A stretch of DNA of 64,000 nt from Spirosoma foliorum (GTDB taxonomy: Bacteria; Bacteroidota; Bacteroidia; Cytophagales; Spirosomataceae): contig NZ_CP059732.1 of assembly GCF_014117325.1 (NCBI RefSeq), positions 744,001 to 808,000 on the forward strand, written 5' to 3'. The notes under the pieces were generated by a model. That model searched no databases and had not been told where the DNA came from. It saw only the letters and a list, made by a program, of their open reading frames with translations. Positions 34,804 to 44,100 of this stretch are shown one piece after another (the stretch's first letter is position 1; each line of letters begins with the position of its first letter). Position numbers and translations under genes: made by a program.

Positions 34804-37350
34804 CTAAAATCTAGGCTCCCACACAAGATTTGTGTAATAAAGACCCCCTACAGACGGGCTACCAATGAATGTATAATAGTACTGATTAAGAATGTCGGTC
34901 CCCCCCGCTTTTATGAGCAGATTTAGTTTTGGGAGTCGGTAACTGATCTGGGCATCTACTGTATTGATTGCGGATACCGTTCCCGTAGCCAGCTCCGACT
35001 GCCACAAAAAGGCATCCTGGTGTTTGTAGTTCACCGAAAAGCCAATGCCCTGCCACAGATTGCCATTCGAAATAGTCAGGTTTGTAATCCAGCGCGGGGT
35101 ATTAAACGAACTCTCCAATCCATCGCCATTTTCTGCCCGGTCGAGTTGAGCAAAAGACGCATTGCCACCCACCGACCAGTTTTGGGTTACGCTATAGCGC
35201 AGACCAAGACTAGCCCCGTAATTGAACACTTTGGTTTGCGAATTAGTCCATAACCGATAGCGATCCTGGGTAGTCGATGATGAAAAATAATAGGCCAACG
35301 AATCGGGATTAGAGCCTTTGGCTACGTTGGCGTTTACCTGAGCGATGAAGTTTTTATAGGCCATGTAATAAGCGTCGACATCAACAAAAAGGCGCTGTTT
35401 GAAAAACAGGCCCTTATAACCCACTTCAAAGCTATTAACCTGCTCAGGTTTCAGGTAGGTGTAGGGGCTTTGTTTGAGTAGTCCTTTATTCTTCTGAATT
35501 GCCTGATCGGTAGTCAATTTGTTGGTGTTGACATCGGTCGTAATGGCTGCCTGAAACGCGTTGATGGACGTGACCAGGTAAGCGTTTTCGTAAATCCCAT
35601 GCGACATGATTGGTAAGCCCCCAACGCGCTTCACACCCCCCGAGTTGATGTTGGTGAAACCCTCGAATAAAGAGGGAAATCGGTAGCCATTCTGGTAAGA
35701 AACCCGGATGTTATTATTTTCGGTTGGCGAATACACGACCGACAATCGAGGGTTGAGTCGGGCATCGAAATAGTAGTTTTTGTCGATCCGAAGCGCCCCG
35801 GCTACTTTCAGTTTATTATCGAGAAATGTGCGACTTAGCTGCACAAAGCCGCCTGTTTTGCCATAAACCAGATTTTTGCCGCTCTCGGTAGGATTGATAA
35901 AATAGTTACCATCGGGGAAGACAATATATCGCCGAAAATCGAACCCAGCCTGAATCGTTAAGCCGGTCTGTTCCCGAAACCGCTTCCAGAGAACCCGCGT
36001 CGGTTCAACCTGCCCTTCCACGTGGTACATCCACGACTGCACCCGCAAAGCCGCACCAATGTCCCAGTTGTTAATGTCGCGCAGCTTGGCAACCAAATCG
36101 TTAAAAGTAGACGTTCCCGGTACGGGTCTTCCCTGATCAGCTACGGCTCGGGCGTCCCGGAGCGCGTCGGGAACAGCGGTACCAGCTTGTGTATCCTTAT
36201 TGAATTGATTTGTAAAGTCGGTAAACCACTGATTGTCAGTTTTGAATGACTTATCGATGTTTTCGGCCATCGACCGAATGTTATAAGAATCCCCTGTGTT
36301 TTCGCTGCTTCGATACGCCCGGACTTGTATCGAAGGAGTAGTCAAAGTCAAACTGTGCTGGTCGAGTCGATAGTTTTCTAAACGAAAGCGGTTTGTTCGC
36401 TGATAAACGTTGTTTAATGTAGCGCCCTGGTACGTATAGGCTAATTCGACCGTTGGCGAGAAACGATAGTGGAGAGACAGGTCACCGCGCAAATTTTTTA
36501 GACCATAATCAGTAGCTTCTTTCTCGTAGTAGCCCGTCCGACCAATGCTATAGCGTTTGCCGCCCAGGGTGAGCGTACGTCGGTTGGCCGATTCGTTGCC
36601 GTAGCCATTAACGGGATCGTAAGCGGGATTATCGGCCCCAAACAAGTTGAGCGAGGCATTGCCATTGGGGTTCAGGTCGTCTCGATTGTCCGCTATCCAG
36701 TCGTAACCACGCTGATAAACCAGATTTACCTTAAACGCAAACCGCTGTCCCAACCGACGGGCATATCGCAGACTGGTTTCTGAATACATTTGGGCCGATG
36801 TAGCGGCATCGCTCACATGATTGACGCCTGTTTTCTGGCCGACGCTCAAGCCCTCCGAATCGAAGGGGTTTCGGGTCAGAATATTGACAAGACCGTTCAA
36901 GGCGTTCATGCCATAAAGAGCAGAGGCAACCCCCGGCACCAGCTCAACTTGTTGAATATCCAGATCGGAAGGGGCCAATGCGCTGGCAATAGGAGCGCCT
37001 ATGTGTGGGGCCTGATTGTCTCGGCCATCAACAAGCTGGACAAAGCGAACGTTGGTTGTTGTGGCAAATCCACGAGTGTTATACACCTTAAAACCTAGGC
37101 TGGACGTGAGCAGGTGAACCCCTTTGATATTTTCAATCGCATCGAAGTAAGACGGTTGAGCCGATAGCCGGATGCGTCGGGCATCCAGAACTTCAATACT
37201 AACGGGCGATCGTAGAATTGATTCGGATACCCGCGACGCCGATACAACCACTTCGGTTAGTTCTCGCGAACGTAGGGTATCGGGATTGGGAATTGTATCT
37301 GTCGGAGCAGGAGTGGCTAAGCTTAGCCAAAGAATGGTAGAGTTGAGCAT
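34804..37350 (-). CDS. TonB-dependent outer-membrane receptor
   Basis: An 848-residue TonB-dependent receptor with an N-terminal plug and a 22-strand barrel, importing a siderophore, vitamin or other large substrate using the TonB-ExbBD complex. The ATG at 37350 gives a short hydrophobic leader (MLNSTILWLSLATP). The TonB-box-like ELTEVVVSASR is followed by the plug: SPVSIEVLDARRI, FVQLVDGRDNQAP, QQVELVPGVASALYGMNALN and GLVNILTRNP. The barrel ends in an aromatic residue (VWEPRF), as expected. No carboxypeptidase-like or SusD partner is seen, so it is not a SusC. The next gene upstream in the same direction is a truncated AraC-type regulator. A frame open to 37407 adds 19 residues without signal-peptide character. 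Confidence 0.9.
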   Translation of the reverse strand: MLNSTILWLSLATPAPTDTIPNPDTLRSRELTEVVVSASRVSESILRSPVSIEVLDARRIRLSAQPSYFDAIENIKGVHLLTSSLGFKVYNTRGFATTTNVRFVQLVDGRDNQAPHIGAPIASALAPSDLDIQQVELVPGVASALYGMNALNGLVNILTRNPFDSEGLSVGQKTGVNHVSDAATSAQMYSETSLRYARRLGQRFAFKVNLVYQRGYDWIADNRDDLNPNGNASLNLFGADNPAYDPVNGYGNESANRRTLTLGGKRYSIGRTGYYEKEATDYGLKNLRGDLSLHYRFSPTVELAYTYQGATLNNVYQRTNRFRLENYRLDQHSLTLTTPSIQVRAYRSSENTGDSYNIRSMAENIDKSFKTDNQWFTDFTNQFNKDTQAGTAVPDALRDARAVADQGRPVPGTSTFNDLVAKLRDINNWDIGAALRVQSWMYHVEGQVEPTRVLWKRFREQTGLTIQAGFDFRRYIVFPDGNYFINPTESGKNLVYGKTGGFVQLSRTFLDNKLKVAGALRIDKNYYFDARLNPRLSVVYSPTENNNIRVSYQNGYRFPSLFEGFTNINSGGVKRVGGLPIMSHGIYENAYLVTSINAFQAAITTDVNTNKLTTDQAIQKNKGLLKQSPYTYLKPEQVNSFEVGYKGLFFKQRLFVDVDAYYMAYKNFIAQVNANVAKGSNPDSLAYYFSSSTTQDRYRLWTNSQTKVFNYGASLGLRYSVTQNWSVGGNASFAQLDRAENGDGLESSFNTPRWITNLTISNGNLWQGIGFSVNYKHQDAFLWQSELATGTVSAINTVDAQISYRLPKLNLLIKAGGTDILNQYYYTFIGSPSVGGLYYTNLVWEPRF

Positions 37351-37495
37351 ATAGGTTAGAAAAAGTTGGCAAGTTCGTTGTGTTTTGTTGAATATAACGA
37401 CTGACAAGTTTAAGCCTATTAATAAATAGGAAGTTTGTACTAATTTTTTAGGATTAGGTCTGCTAGACTAACGTGAATTATGGCCGATTTACGAA

Positions 37496-37543
37496 TAGAA
37501 TTATACTAGTTTTTTGTCATCCTGACGTCGGGATGACAAAAAA
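37496..37543. repeat. GTCATCC-type dispersed palindrome, copy 2
   Basis: TTTTTTGTCATCC (37510-37522) pairs with GGATGACAAAAAA (37531-37543) around GACGTC. The flank TAGAATTATACTAG is shared, inverted, with the copy at 1394-1444. It overlaps the 3' end of the AraC-like gene and supplies that gene's last codons. With T tracts on both sides it could also terminate transcription. Confidence 0.85.
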
Positions 37544-38216
37544 AACACTGATTGGCGAAATCGGAGGGCGAGCGAAAGTTGACCTGTTGATGATTGTCGT
37601 CGAGCGGAAATTGCCGTTCCAACAGTTCCAGAAACAGGGTCGAAATTCGCTGCGCTGCGTTGATCGGCTGCTTGTCGAATGTTGACGACGACTGCATTTT
37701 GAGGGCATAATGCAATAGCTCAAAAACCAGATTCCGAAGCACATCATACTTGTGGATGTAATCGGAGTTAATCTCCTCGAACATACGCTCGTAGATGCGC
37801 GCCACCTGGGGTACCTGTTCGTCGGTTAATTCAAAGAGGTGGTTACCATTGGGTTGGAAAACCTCATATTGGTTTAGATCGCCAAACTGAGCGAAAAAAT
37901 GCTGATTAAAAATGCAGAAAAAACCACTGCGAATTTGGTCCAGATGTTCCCATCGATAGGGGATATGTGGATTGGAAAAAGACAGCGCCTGTTTTTGTAC
38001 TTCGACCACTTTGTCGGCGTAATGAACCTGGCTGTTCCCGATCACCAGCATGATTTTGTAATAATCGCGCCGTTTATAGGGTACGGGTTTCGCTTTATCG
38101 CCTACAAGCGGCTCCAACCGAAACACATTGAAATGCCCAATTTCGTTGCGAATGGTATCGGGCATCCAATCGAATTTCCGGGTATATAACTCTTCTAAGG
38201 TTTCTGCTTTATCCAT
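37506..38216 (-). pseudogene. AraC-type regulator lacking its helix-turn-helix domain
   Basis: A 236-residue frame with the sensory half of a Bacteroidota AraC-family regulator: FNVFRLEPLVGDKAKPVPYK with RRDYYKIMLVIG, ALSFSNPHIPYRWEHL and SGFFCIFNQHFFAQFG, then the linker helix INAAQRISTLFLELLERQFP. At PSDFANQ, where the two helix-turn-helix motifs (about 80-100 residues) should start, the frame instead runs into a dispersed palindrome (37496-37543) and ends CFFCHPDVRMTKN. No AraC DNA-binding sequence is found further downstream. The remaining protein could bind ligand or dimerise but not bind DNA by the usual domain. Its intact relatives often control the adjacent oxidoreductase genes, here possibly the molybdenum hydroxylase operon; that is inference. 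Confidence 0.78.
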
Positions 38217-38236
38217 TTAGGTAAGTTACGGATTTG

Positions 38237-38316
38237 ATAGAACGCTGATTTTTAGGATGATTATGAGTCATTAAGATCACTTTTAATCATAACCATCCTA
38301 AAAATCAGCGTTCTAT
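38237..38316. repeat. Inverted repeat of the AGAACGCTGATTTTTA family
   Basis: ATAGAACGCTGATTTTTAGG plus ATG (38237-38259) is perfectly complementary to 38294-38316. The stem continues to about 31 bases with one mismatch. It lies directly behind the stop of the molybdopterin subunit gene and ahead of the AraC-like gene. The block at 1249-1473 has the same ends. Confidence 0.85.
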
Positions 38317-38320
38317 TTTT

Positions 38321-40468
38321 TTAAACAGTTGCCAGATTGAACGGTAGCTTTCTAATTCGCTTGCCGGTCAAATCAAAGATAGCGTTTGTCAGGGCTGGGG
38401 CGAAGGCCGGTAAACCGGGTTCGCCGACGCCACCCGCATCGGCATCGTTCTCCATGATGTATATCTCAATTGGGGGGATATCTGTAATACGCGGCAACTG
38501 GTACGAATAGAAATTCTTGTCGACCGGTATACCATCCTGGAAGGTTACCTGGTGCATTGTGGCGGCACCAAGGCCCATCACAATAGCTCCTTCTACCTGC
38601 GCTTTGATGGTATCGGGATTAACGTACCAGCCACAATCCATAACAGCCCAGACGCGATCGATGGTTAGTTTGCCATCCGTATTGCGGGATACTTTGACCA
38701 CCTGACCAACCGTGCTGCCAAAACATTCGGTAATGGCGGTACCGTATCCCTCATTTTTCTTCCGGTTTTTCCAGCCCGATACGTCGATCATCTTGTCAAT
38801 TAATAGATGCAGCCGATCTTCCTTCAAATAGTCTTTCCGGAAAGCCAGCGGGTCTTTTCCTGCCTCGATGGCCAGCTCATCCAGAAAGCTTTCGTAGGCA
38901 AAGCCATTGGTCGATGCATAGACCGATCGCCACCACATGGTGGGAATGGGCGTTTCGAAGGGAATATCCTGAATGCTCAGGTTTTTAATACTATCAAAAT
39001 ACGGTTTAAGAAAGCCTTCCGAAGCACTGCCGTTTGGCTTGTCTTTGGGGGCTCCACGCCAATGATTATTGTTTTGGCCAGCCAGTTTTACCTTGAATGC
39101 ACTGATTTCGCCATTAGTAACGACGCCCTCGCAACGATAGGATATACCCGGCCGATACGGTCCCTGCGTAGCATCGTCTTCCCGAGTCCACACCACCTGA
39201 ATAGGAGCACCAACTGCCTTTGAAATCACCGATGCTTCGTGGGGATAATCCATGAAGGCCTTCCGGCCAAAGCCACCGCCCAGAAACGTCATGTTTACGA
39301 TCACGTTTTCGCGGGGAATGTTCATTTCCTTACTGATGTAATCCTGTATCCATTCCGGTGCCTGAATCGGTCCCCAGATTTCGAGCTTACCTTCCTGATA
39401 ATGAGCTATGCAGTTCAGTGGCTCCATGCAACTGTGGTACTGATAGGGAGTCTCATAAACCACATCGATTTTCTTCGGTGCCTGAGCAATAATGCCCGCA
39501 GCATCTCCCTGTTGTTTAAACGGAAGTCCTTCCTGAGTTTGGAGCGCTTCGGCTTGTCGCTTGTAGATATCCGCCGTGCTCAGGTGTTCAAAACCGCTAT
39601 CGTCCCACTCCACGGTCAGTACTTTTTTAGCCTGCATGGCTGCCCATATCGAATCGGCCACAACGGCAACGCCTTCCCGATAGGTACTAAAAACACCCAT
39701 TCGAGTCTTGACAACGTGCTTGACGCCGGGGATTTTACGGGCTGCGGTATCATCAAAACTTTTGACCTTTCCCCGCAGGCGTGGGTTACGCACTACCATC
39801 GCATACAGCATACCCGGAATCTCTTTATCCAGACCGAAGGTAGCTGTACCATTGGTTTTTAGGCGGGTATCCTGACGAGGTAGTGGCTTGCCAATGAGCT
39901 TATAGTCCGACCGTTTCTTGAGGATAATATTCTTGGGCGTTTCCAGTTTATTGGCATCAAGAACAAGCTCCCCGTAGTGAAACTGCCTGTTCGTTGGTCG
40001 GTGAAATACATGACCAGCCTGCGCATAGCAATCTGATTTGGGTACGTTCCATTTATTGGCTGCGGCCTGAATCAGCATTTCGCGGGCGGTAGCGCCCAGA
40101 TTCAGTAGATTCTTGTACGAACCACGAACCGTTGAACTGCCTCCTGTGATCTGGCTCCCGTATTTCTTATTATCGCCTTTGGCAAAAACGATGTTTACCT
40201 CGTCCAGATTTACTTCCAGTTCTTCGGCAACCATCTGAGGTATAGCCTGATAAACACCCTGGCCCATTTCGGCCCGATGGCTGAAAATGGTGACCTTGCC
40301 CGATGTATCGATGTGTACCCAGGCATTCATCTCAACACCAAAACTATCGGCCTCGGCGGCCTTGATAATTTCGGCTTCTTCGGCGTTGGTTGGGATATAA
40401 ATGCCCAACGAAAGAACCGCTCCGGTCAGGCCAACGGTTTTTAGGAAATTCCTTCTGGATACTGTCAT
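38321..40468 (-). CDS. Molybdopterin-binding subunit of an isoquinoline 1-oxidoreductase-type enzyme
   Basis: A 715-residue large subunit of the xanthine dehydrogenase/IorB family. These periplasmic molybdenum hydroxylases hydroxylate N-heterocycles or oxidise aldehydes. A twin-arginine signal (SRRNFLKTVG) sends the folded protein to the periplasm. EMGQGVYQAIPQMVAEELEV, TGGSSTVRGSYKNL and FLGGGFGRKAFMDY are cofactor-binding regions. DADAGGVGEPGLPAFAPAL near the C-terminus holds the catalytic glutamate. With the 2Fe-2S and cytochrome c genes upstream it forms a three-gene operon of the IorA-cytochrome-IorB type, electrons flowing Mo - FeS - heme. Real substrate unknown. Long open frames on the opposite strand are shadows. 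Confidence 0.92.
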   Translation of the reverse strand: MTVSRRNFLKTVGLTGAVLSLGIYIPTNAEEAEIIKAAEADSFGVEMNAWVHIDTSGKVTIFSHRAEMGQGVYQAIPQMVAEELEVNLDEVNIVFAKGDNKKYGSQITGGSSTVRGSYKNLLNLGATAREMLIQAAANKWNVPKSDCYAQAGHVFHRPTNRQFHYGELVLDANKLETPKNIILKKRSDYKLIGKPLPRQDTRLKTNGTATFGLDKEIPGMLYAMVVRNPRLRGKVKSFDDTAARKIPGVKHVVKTRMGVFSTYREGVAVVADSIWAAMQAKKVLTVEWDDSGFEHLSTADIYKRQAEALQTQEGLPFKQQGDAAGIIAQAPKKIDVVYETPYQYHSCMEPLNCIAHYQEGKLEIWGPIQAPEWIQDYISKEMNIPRENVIVNMTFLGGGFGRKAFMDYPHEASVISKAVGAPIQVVWTREDDATQGPYRPGISYRCEGVVTNGEISAFKVKLAGQNNNHWRGAPKDKPNGSASEGFLKPYFDSIKNLSIQDIPFETPIPTMWWRSVYASTNGFAYESFLDELAIEAGKDPLAFRKDYLKEDRLHLLIDKMIDVSGWKNRKKNEGYGTAITECFGSTVGQVVKVSRNTDGKLTIDRVWAVMDCGWYVNPDTIKAQVEGAIVMGLGAATMHQVTFQDGIPVDKNFYSYQLPRITDIPPIEIYIMENDADAGGVGEPGLPAFAPALTNAIFDLTGKRIRKLPFNLATV

Positions 40469-40494
40469 GGTGTTCCTGGTTGACGATGAAGATC

Positions 40495-41148
40495 TTATGG
40501 TTTGGGAGCATAGGCCCCTTTTTTAATCCAGGTGGTCCAGGCTTTCGTAAATTCAGCGTGGCTCAAGGGGGGCAATGTACGGCCTTCGCCGGGATTCCAG
40601 CCGCCCAGTACTAACCCATCGTGGGCATGTTCGAGCAATTGTTCCTTCGTTTTATTGCCATTCTGTTTCGGATCGATCAGTTGTTTGGCTAACTGATGGG
40701 GTGTTCGCCCCTGAAAAACCATTTTCATAGTGGCTGGCGGTAGATGCCAATTCGGATTGCCCGGTGGCGTATGGACGCCCGGCGTATTGGTGGGCTGATG
40801 GCAGTTGGCGCATTTCATGGCATAGAGCCCTTTTCCTTCAACTCCCCGTTTGGGTCCCATCGTATGCAAATGGCTATCATCTCCCTGTAAGGGCACATCG
40901 CCCGATGGGTGGCAGTTCATGCAGCGAGGACTCATCAGTACTTTATATACACTCGCAAAGGCTTTTACGGATTCCACACTATCCCGATTGATGGGGGCTG
41001 CGTTTGTTTTTGCCCTCTTTTCTATTCTCTTGTGTGTTGTTCCAAAAGTCGACGCCATAATGGCCGTTATGGTCAGCATAATTCCTGCTGCTACAATCGT
41101 TCGGATTGGTCGGAAAGAGTAGGATTGAGATTCAGTAGGTTGTTTCAT
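40495..41148 (-). CDS. Membrane-anchored diheme cytochrome c of the hydroxylase operon
   Basis: A 217-residue cytochrome c with one N-terminal membrane helix (about 16-35) and two heme-binding motifs, CMNCH at 76-80 and CANCH at 113-117. It is the probable electron acceptor for the molybdenum hydroxylase subunits encoded on both sides, passing electrons to the respiratory chain. I chose the ATG at 41148 (MKQPTESQSYSF); a longer frame to 41214 exists only because the heptad repeat next to it happens to be open. The C-terminal part ends with WTTWIKKGAYAPKP. Middle gene of the operon, 26 bases ahead of the large subunit. Confidence 0.88.
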   Translation of the reverse strand: MKQPTESQSYSFRPIRTIVAAGIMLTITAIMASTFGTTHKRIEKRAKTNAAPINRDSVESVKAFASVYKVLMSPRCMNCHPSGDVPLQGDDSHLHTMGPKRGVEGKGLYAMKCANCHQPTNTPGVHTPPGNPNWHLPPATMKMVFQGRTPHQLAKQLIDPKQNGNKTKEQLLEHAHDGLVLGGWNPGEGRTLPPLSHAEFTKAWTTWIKKGAYAPKP

Positions 41149-41173
41149 AGCGATAATTGGAGGGGTAACGGAT

Positions 41174-41257
41174 AATGAATAATGAGTAATGGATAATGGG
41201 GAGAGTAGTAGCATTATCCATTATCCATTGGTCATTATCCATTATTCATTACTCATT
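41174..41257. repeat. Heptad (AATGNNN / CATTNNN) repeat array, copy 2
   Basis: Four AATGNNN units (41174-41201) are followed by a short spacer and six CATTNNN units plus CATT (41212-41257). The two halves can fold back on each other only in part. The right end overlaps the 3' end of the 2Fe-2S gene and provides its stop codon and last two residues (NE). Same family as 605-692. Confidence 0.85.
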
Positions 41258-41728
41258 TTTGCCAACCTTCTGCTCCATACCGGCGGCTAGATGGATGGCT
41301 TTACGGATGCGCAGATAGGTACCACAACGGCAAATATTACCGGCCATGGCATTGTCAATGTCCTGATCGGTTGGGCTTGGATTTTCTCGTAACAACACGA
41401 CTGCCGACATGATCTGACCGGAATGGCAATAGCCGCACTGCGGTACGTCGATCTCCTGCCAGGCTAGTTGCACAGGGTGATTATTGTTTTCCGACAAGCC
41501 TTCGATGGTAACTACTTTTTGCCCGGCAGCACGGCTAACGCGAGTAACGCACGAGCGGACAGCTTCGCCGTTTAAATGGACTGTGCAGGCTCCACACTGA
41601 GCCACGCCACAACCATATTTGGTACCTTTCAGACCAACAACATCCCGGATGGCCCACAGAAGCGGCATCTGCGGATCAACATCGATCGACTGATCTTTTC
41701 CATTGATGTTAAATTTGATCGTTGCCAT
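41249..41728 (-). CDS. 2Fe-2S subunit of an isoquinoline 1-oxidoreductase-type enzyme
   Basis: A 159-residue two-domain iron-sulfur protein of the IorA/CoxS type. The plant-ferredoxin-like cluster is bound by C40, C45, C48 (CGVAQCGAC) and C60. The second cluster is bound by C98, C101 (CGYC), C133 and C135 (CRC). It passes electrons from the molybdenum cofactor of the large subunit to the cytochrome c encoded next. No signal peptide: partners of Tat-exported subunits are usually carried along as a complex. It is the first gene of the operon, and its final codons come from a heptad repeat. A motif at 41864-41877, about 136 bases upstream, is shared with the aldo/keto reductase remnant. Confidence 0.93.
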   Translation of the reverse strand: MATIKFNINGKDQSIDVDPQMPLLWAIRDVVGLKGTKYGCGVAQCGACTVHLNGEAVRSCVTRVSRAAGQKVVTIEGLSENNNHPVQLAWQEIDVPQCGYCHSGQIMSAVVLLRENPSPTDQDIDNAMAGNICRCGTYLRIRKAIHLAAGMEQKVGKNE

Positions 41729-41916
41729 AGTGGTATTGGTTTAATGCTCTACTATATAACTGCCTAAATTTCTGTTTGTTGCGAGGGGTAGGTAGCCCTG
41801 GAATATGTGACGTCTAAACTAGAGTAAGGCATTTTACTATCCTTATTGTATTCAAACGAAGAATTACGAAAATCAAATAATTGCTTTGGTCTGAGTCGGG
41901 TCTAAGCGTATGCCAG

Positions 41917-42774
41917 TTATAAATCAATCGAGACGGGCATTAACAACCGTTCGTTATCGGCTCGATTGGGCTCAACAACAGGCTGGGGTTTGAGTGCTGA
42001 CGGCGATTGAAGGCTATAAGCCATTCTGTTTGTCTGTCGTTTCAGTTTATAAACAAAGGGTTTATTATCGATCTGGACGACGACTTGGTAGGCATCATTC
42101 GGCAGCGATGACAGGTCTAATCGGCGTCGATACCGATCATGGTTGGTGAACTCTTCATAGAGCGATTGCCCACCCTGATCAATCACCTTAACCATATATC
42201 GGTACCGATCGGGATTGTCGACAATAAGGTAAAGCTTACCCGTTTGATTGATGTACGCATGAACCAGATACGAATTGACCGTTGAGTTTGCGTACGAACT
42301 CGTGCTTGCTTTGACGGATACTCTGGGTTGTTCGGGTTCTGTTGGCGTTGGCGGAAGTGCCTCGGTTTTAATGCGATCCGTCAGCAGTTGATTGGCGACT
42401 AATTTTGCTAACAATTGATCGAACTGCTTTTGATTTCTTCGACTGAGTTTGACCCATTTTTCCGGCATAATTTCTTCGTAGAGAAGATGGTGATCAGGGC
42501 CAAAAAACTGAACCATCGTGCTACGGGTACTTGCCTGGGTTGTAAGTTGCCAATACCCTCGACTTGAATCGATTTCGACATCATTTTGTTGAACTACTGG
42601 CTCAAACTGGGCTTGCCCCGCATGCGCATACAAGAGCAGGGCAACAGCGTAGACCCATGCAAACGTCTTTCGCCGGGTTACGGTAATAAAGTGAGTGGTT
42701 GAATTCACCGGTGATCCGGTTAAGAAGGACCGAAGCAAATAGGCCAGTAGGGCAATGAGTCGACGAAGTAGCAT
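41917..42774 (-). CDS. Exported protein of unknown function
   Basis: A frame of 285 residues with no family that I recognise. A hydrophobic segment with a cleavage-like site lies at about residues 38-56 (WVYAVALLLYAHAGQAQ), preceded by TRRK. The true start is therefore probably downstream of 42774, perhaps at a non-ATG codon, since no internal ATG fits. The mature part is hydrophilic, with QFDQLLAKLVANQLL and two beta-rich stretches (YLVHAYINQTGKLYLIVDNP and AYQVVVQIDNKPFVYKLKRQ) that resemble the strand pattern of Bacteroidota secreted adhesin-like domains. It ends in PVSIDL. It runs divergently from the LytS-type kinase gene. Confidence 0.65.
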   Translation of the reverse strand: MLLRRLIALLAYLLRSFLTGSPVNSTTHFITVTRRKTFAWVYAVALLLYAHAGQAQFEPVVQQNDVEIDSSRGYWQLTTQASTRSTMVQFFGPDHHLLYEEIMPEKWVKLSRRNQKQFDQLLAKLVANQLLTDRIKTEALPPTPTEPEQPRVSVKASTSSYANSTVNSYLVHAYINQTGKLYLIVDNPDRYRYMVKVIDQGGQSLYEEFTNHDRYRRRLDLSSLPNDAYQVVVQIDNKPFVYKLKRQTNRMAYSLQSPSALKPQPVVEPNRADNERLLMPVSIDL

Positions 42775-43053
42775 AGTCGATGTCAGGTTTATGATGGTGA
42801 GACAATTCAGGTTGTATTTTGTTGAGCAAATGAATACACTGTTTCAGTAGCTCAATTTTTTTTTAGACTAACGACAGCTTCGCTCCTCCACATAACTGTT
42901 TATGGGGAATCAGCGCAGTTGGTCGAGAAAATAGGTCGTTTGTCGAATCCTGACTACGTTACGGAGCCTGCACGCGTTGTTGGACGAATAGACCATATTT
43001 TGAGCCAAAGAAGGTGTAGCTTTGACTTCTTTTGTGGGGGAAATCACGCACAA

Positions 43054-44100
43054 ATGGTTCGTTTCAGTATGCTTAAACCGTATCGGGAAGTTGGGGCTCA
43101 AGCTATTTTCTGGCTGGGATACTTCCTGTTTGAGTGGCTCAATACAGGGGCTTATATGGATAATTACCAGAAAAGTCTTTGTCAGATTACCCTTAGTTTA
43201 CCCCTGTTGGTGGTGGCTGGTTATTGGCATCTGCTGTTTACGGTTCGCCATTTTCTGCTCTCGGGTCGTATGACGGGGTTCTGGATCAGCTTAGGAGGTG
43301 GTTTACTGGTTTTCGGCTTGCTCCGACGGGCCATCAACTATACGTGGTTATATCCGGTCTATTATCCAGATGGCTTGCTTAAGCCCTATTGGTATTGGCC
43401 TAAAATCATGGCCGAATCCATGCAGTTGCACTTAGTGGTTGCCTTGTTTGTAGCGGTTAATCTGGTTCGGCATGCCTTGCACCAGCAACAATTGAGCGAG
43501 ACCTATCGCCGGGAAAAACTCGCAGCCGAATACCGATTGTTACAATCTCAGGTACAGCCCCATTTTCTGTTCAATACGCTTAATAATCTCATTTCGGTCT
43601 CTCTGCATCAGCCAGCCCAGATGCCCCATTTGCTTCAACGACTGGCGGGCCTGCTGAGTTATCAACTCCACGAAAGCCATCGCTCAACGGTATCTTTGGC
43701 CAAAGAAGTGGCGTATTTGACGGATTATATTTCGCTTGAAAAAATCCGGTATGCGGATCGACTGGATGTGATGACGAATTTTGACGAGTTGTCAAATTTG
43801 ACCAACTTGATGATTCCGCCGATGCTCTTACTGCCTTTTGTGGAGAACGCTTTCAAGCACGGAGCCGCTCAAACGGAGGGCGCCTGCTGGATTCAGCTCC
43901 ACTTGTACCGGAGTGGCAATCGGCTGGTTTTTTCGGCGGAGAACTCCATCCCGGAAGGGGTTTCGTATCCATCGACAACAGGGTTAGGGTTAACAAACCT
44001 GAAAAAGCGACTGGATATTCTGTTTCCGGGCAATTACGAATTAGTTACGTTGCCGGAAGATAGTCAGTTTCTGGCAGTCCTAAAATTTACGATAAACTGA
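43054..44100 (+). CDS. LytS-type sensor histidine kinase
   Basis: A 348-residue membrane sensor kinase of the LytS/YehU group common in Bacteroidota. Four hydrophobic segments (about 13-30, 44-66, 75-95, 122-138) precede the His_kinase domain. LQSQVQPHFLFNTLNNLIS contains the phosphorylated H170, FVENAFKHG is the N box and GLGLTNLKKRLDIL the G region of the ATPase domain. The ATG at 43054 was preferred to an upstream frame start at 42919, which adds 45 residues of non-membrane character. A TAGCTTTG box at 43017-43024 may be the promoter. It overlaps the response-regulator gene by one base (TGATG), so the two are translationally coupled. The signal is unknown. Confidence 0.88.
   Translation: MVRFSMLKPYREVGAQAIFWLGYFLFEWLNTGAYMDNYQKSLCQITLSLPLLVVAGYWHLLFTVRHFLLSGRMTGFWISLGGGLLVFGLLRRAINYTWLYPVYYPDGLLKPYWYWPKIMAESMQLHLVVALFVAVNLVRHALHQQQLSETYRREKLAAEYRLLQSQVQPHFLFNTLNNLISVSLHQPAQMPHLLQRLAGLLSYQLHESHRSTVSLAKEVAYLTDYISLEKIRYADRLDVMTNFDELSNLTNLMIPPMLLLPFVENAFKHGAAQTEGACWIQLHLYRSGNRLVFSAENSIPEGVSYPSTTGLGLTNLKKRLDILFPGNYELVTLPEDSQFLAVLKFTIN

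Noticed and set aside
34804..37350. SusC-type receptor of a polysaccharide utilisation locus
   Set aside because: It lacks the carboxypeptidase-like N-terminal extension and has no SusD partner; an ordinary TonB receptor fits better.
37496..37543. Insertion sequence interrupting the AraC gene
   Set aside because: Only about 50 bases of palindrome are present, with no transposase, and the other half of the gene is not on the far side.
39239..39862. A 207-codon open frame on the plus strand inside the molybdopterin subunit gene (also 38807-39223 and similar)
   Set aside because: The minus-strand gene has unmistakable family motifs over this stretch; the plus-strand translation has no domain-like pattern. 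Shadow of a GC-rich coding region.
40850..41122. Overlapping plus-strand frames across the cytochrome c gene
   Set aside because: They run opposite to a gene with two heme motifs and show no recognisable protein.
41149..41214. Upstream extension of the cytochrome c gene
   Set aside because: It is made by the heptad repeat being open in this frame; ATG 41148 gives a normal anchor.
42919..43053. N-terminal extension of the LytS-type kinase
   Set aside because: A promoter-like TAGCTTTG lies inside it and the residues are unlike the membrane start of the family.
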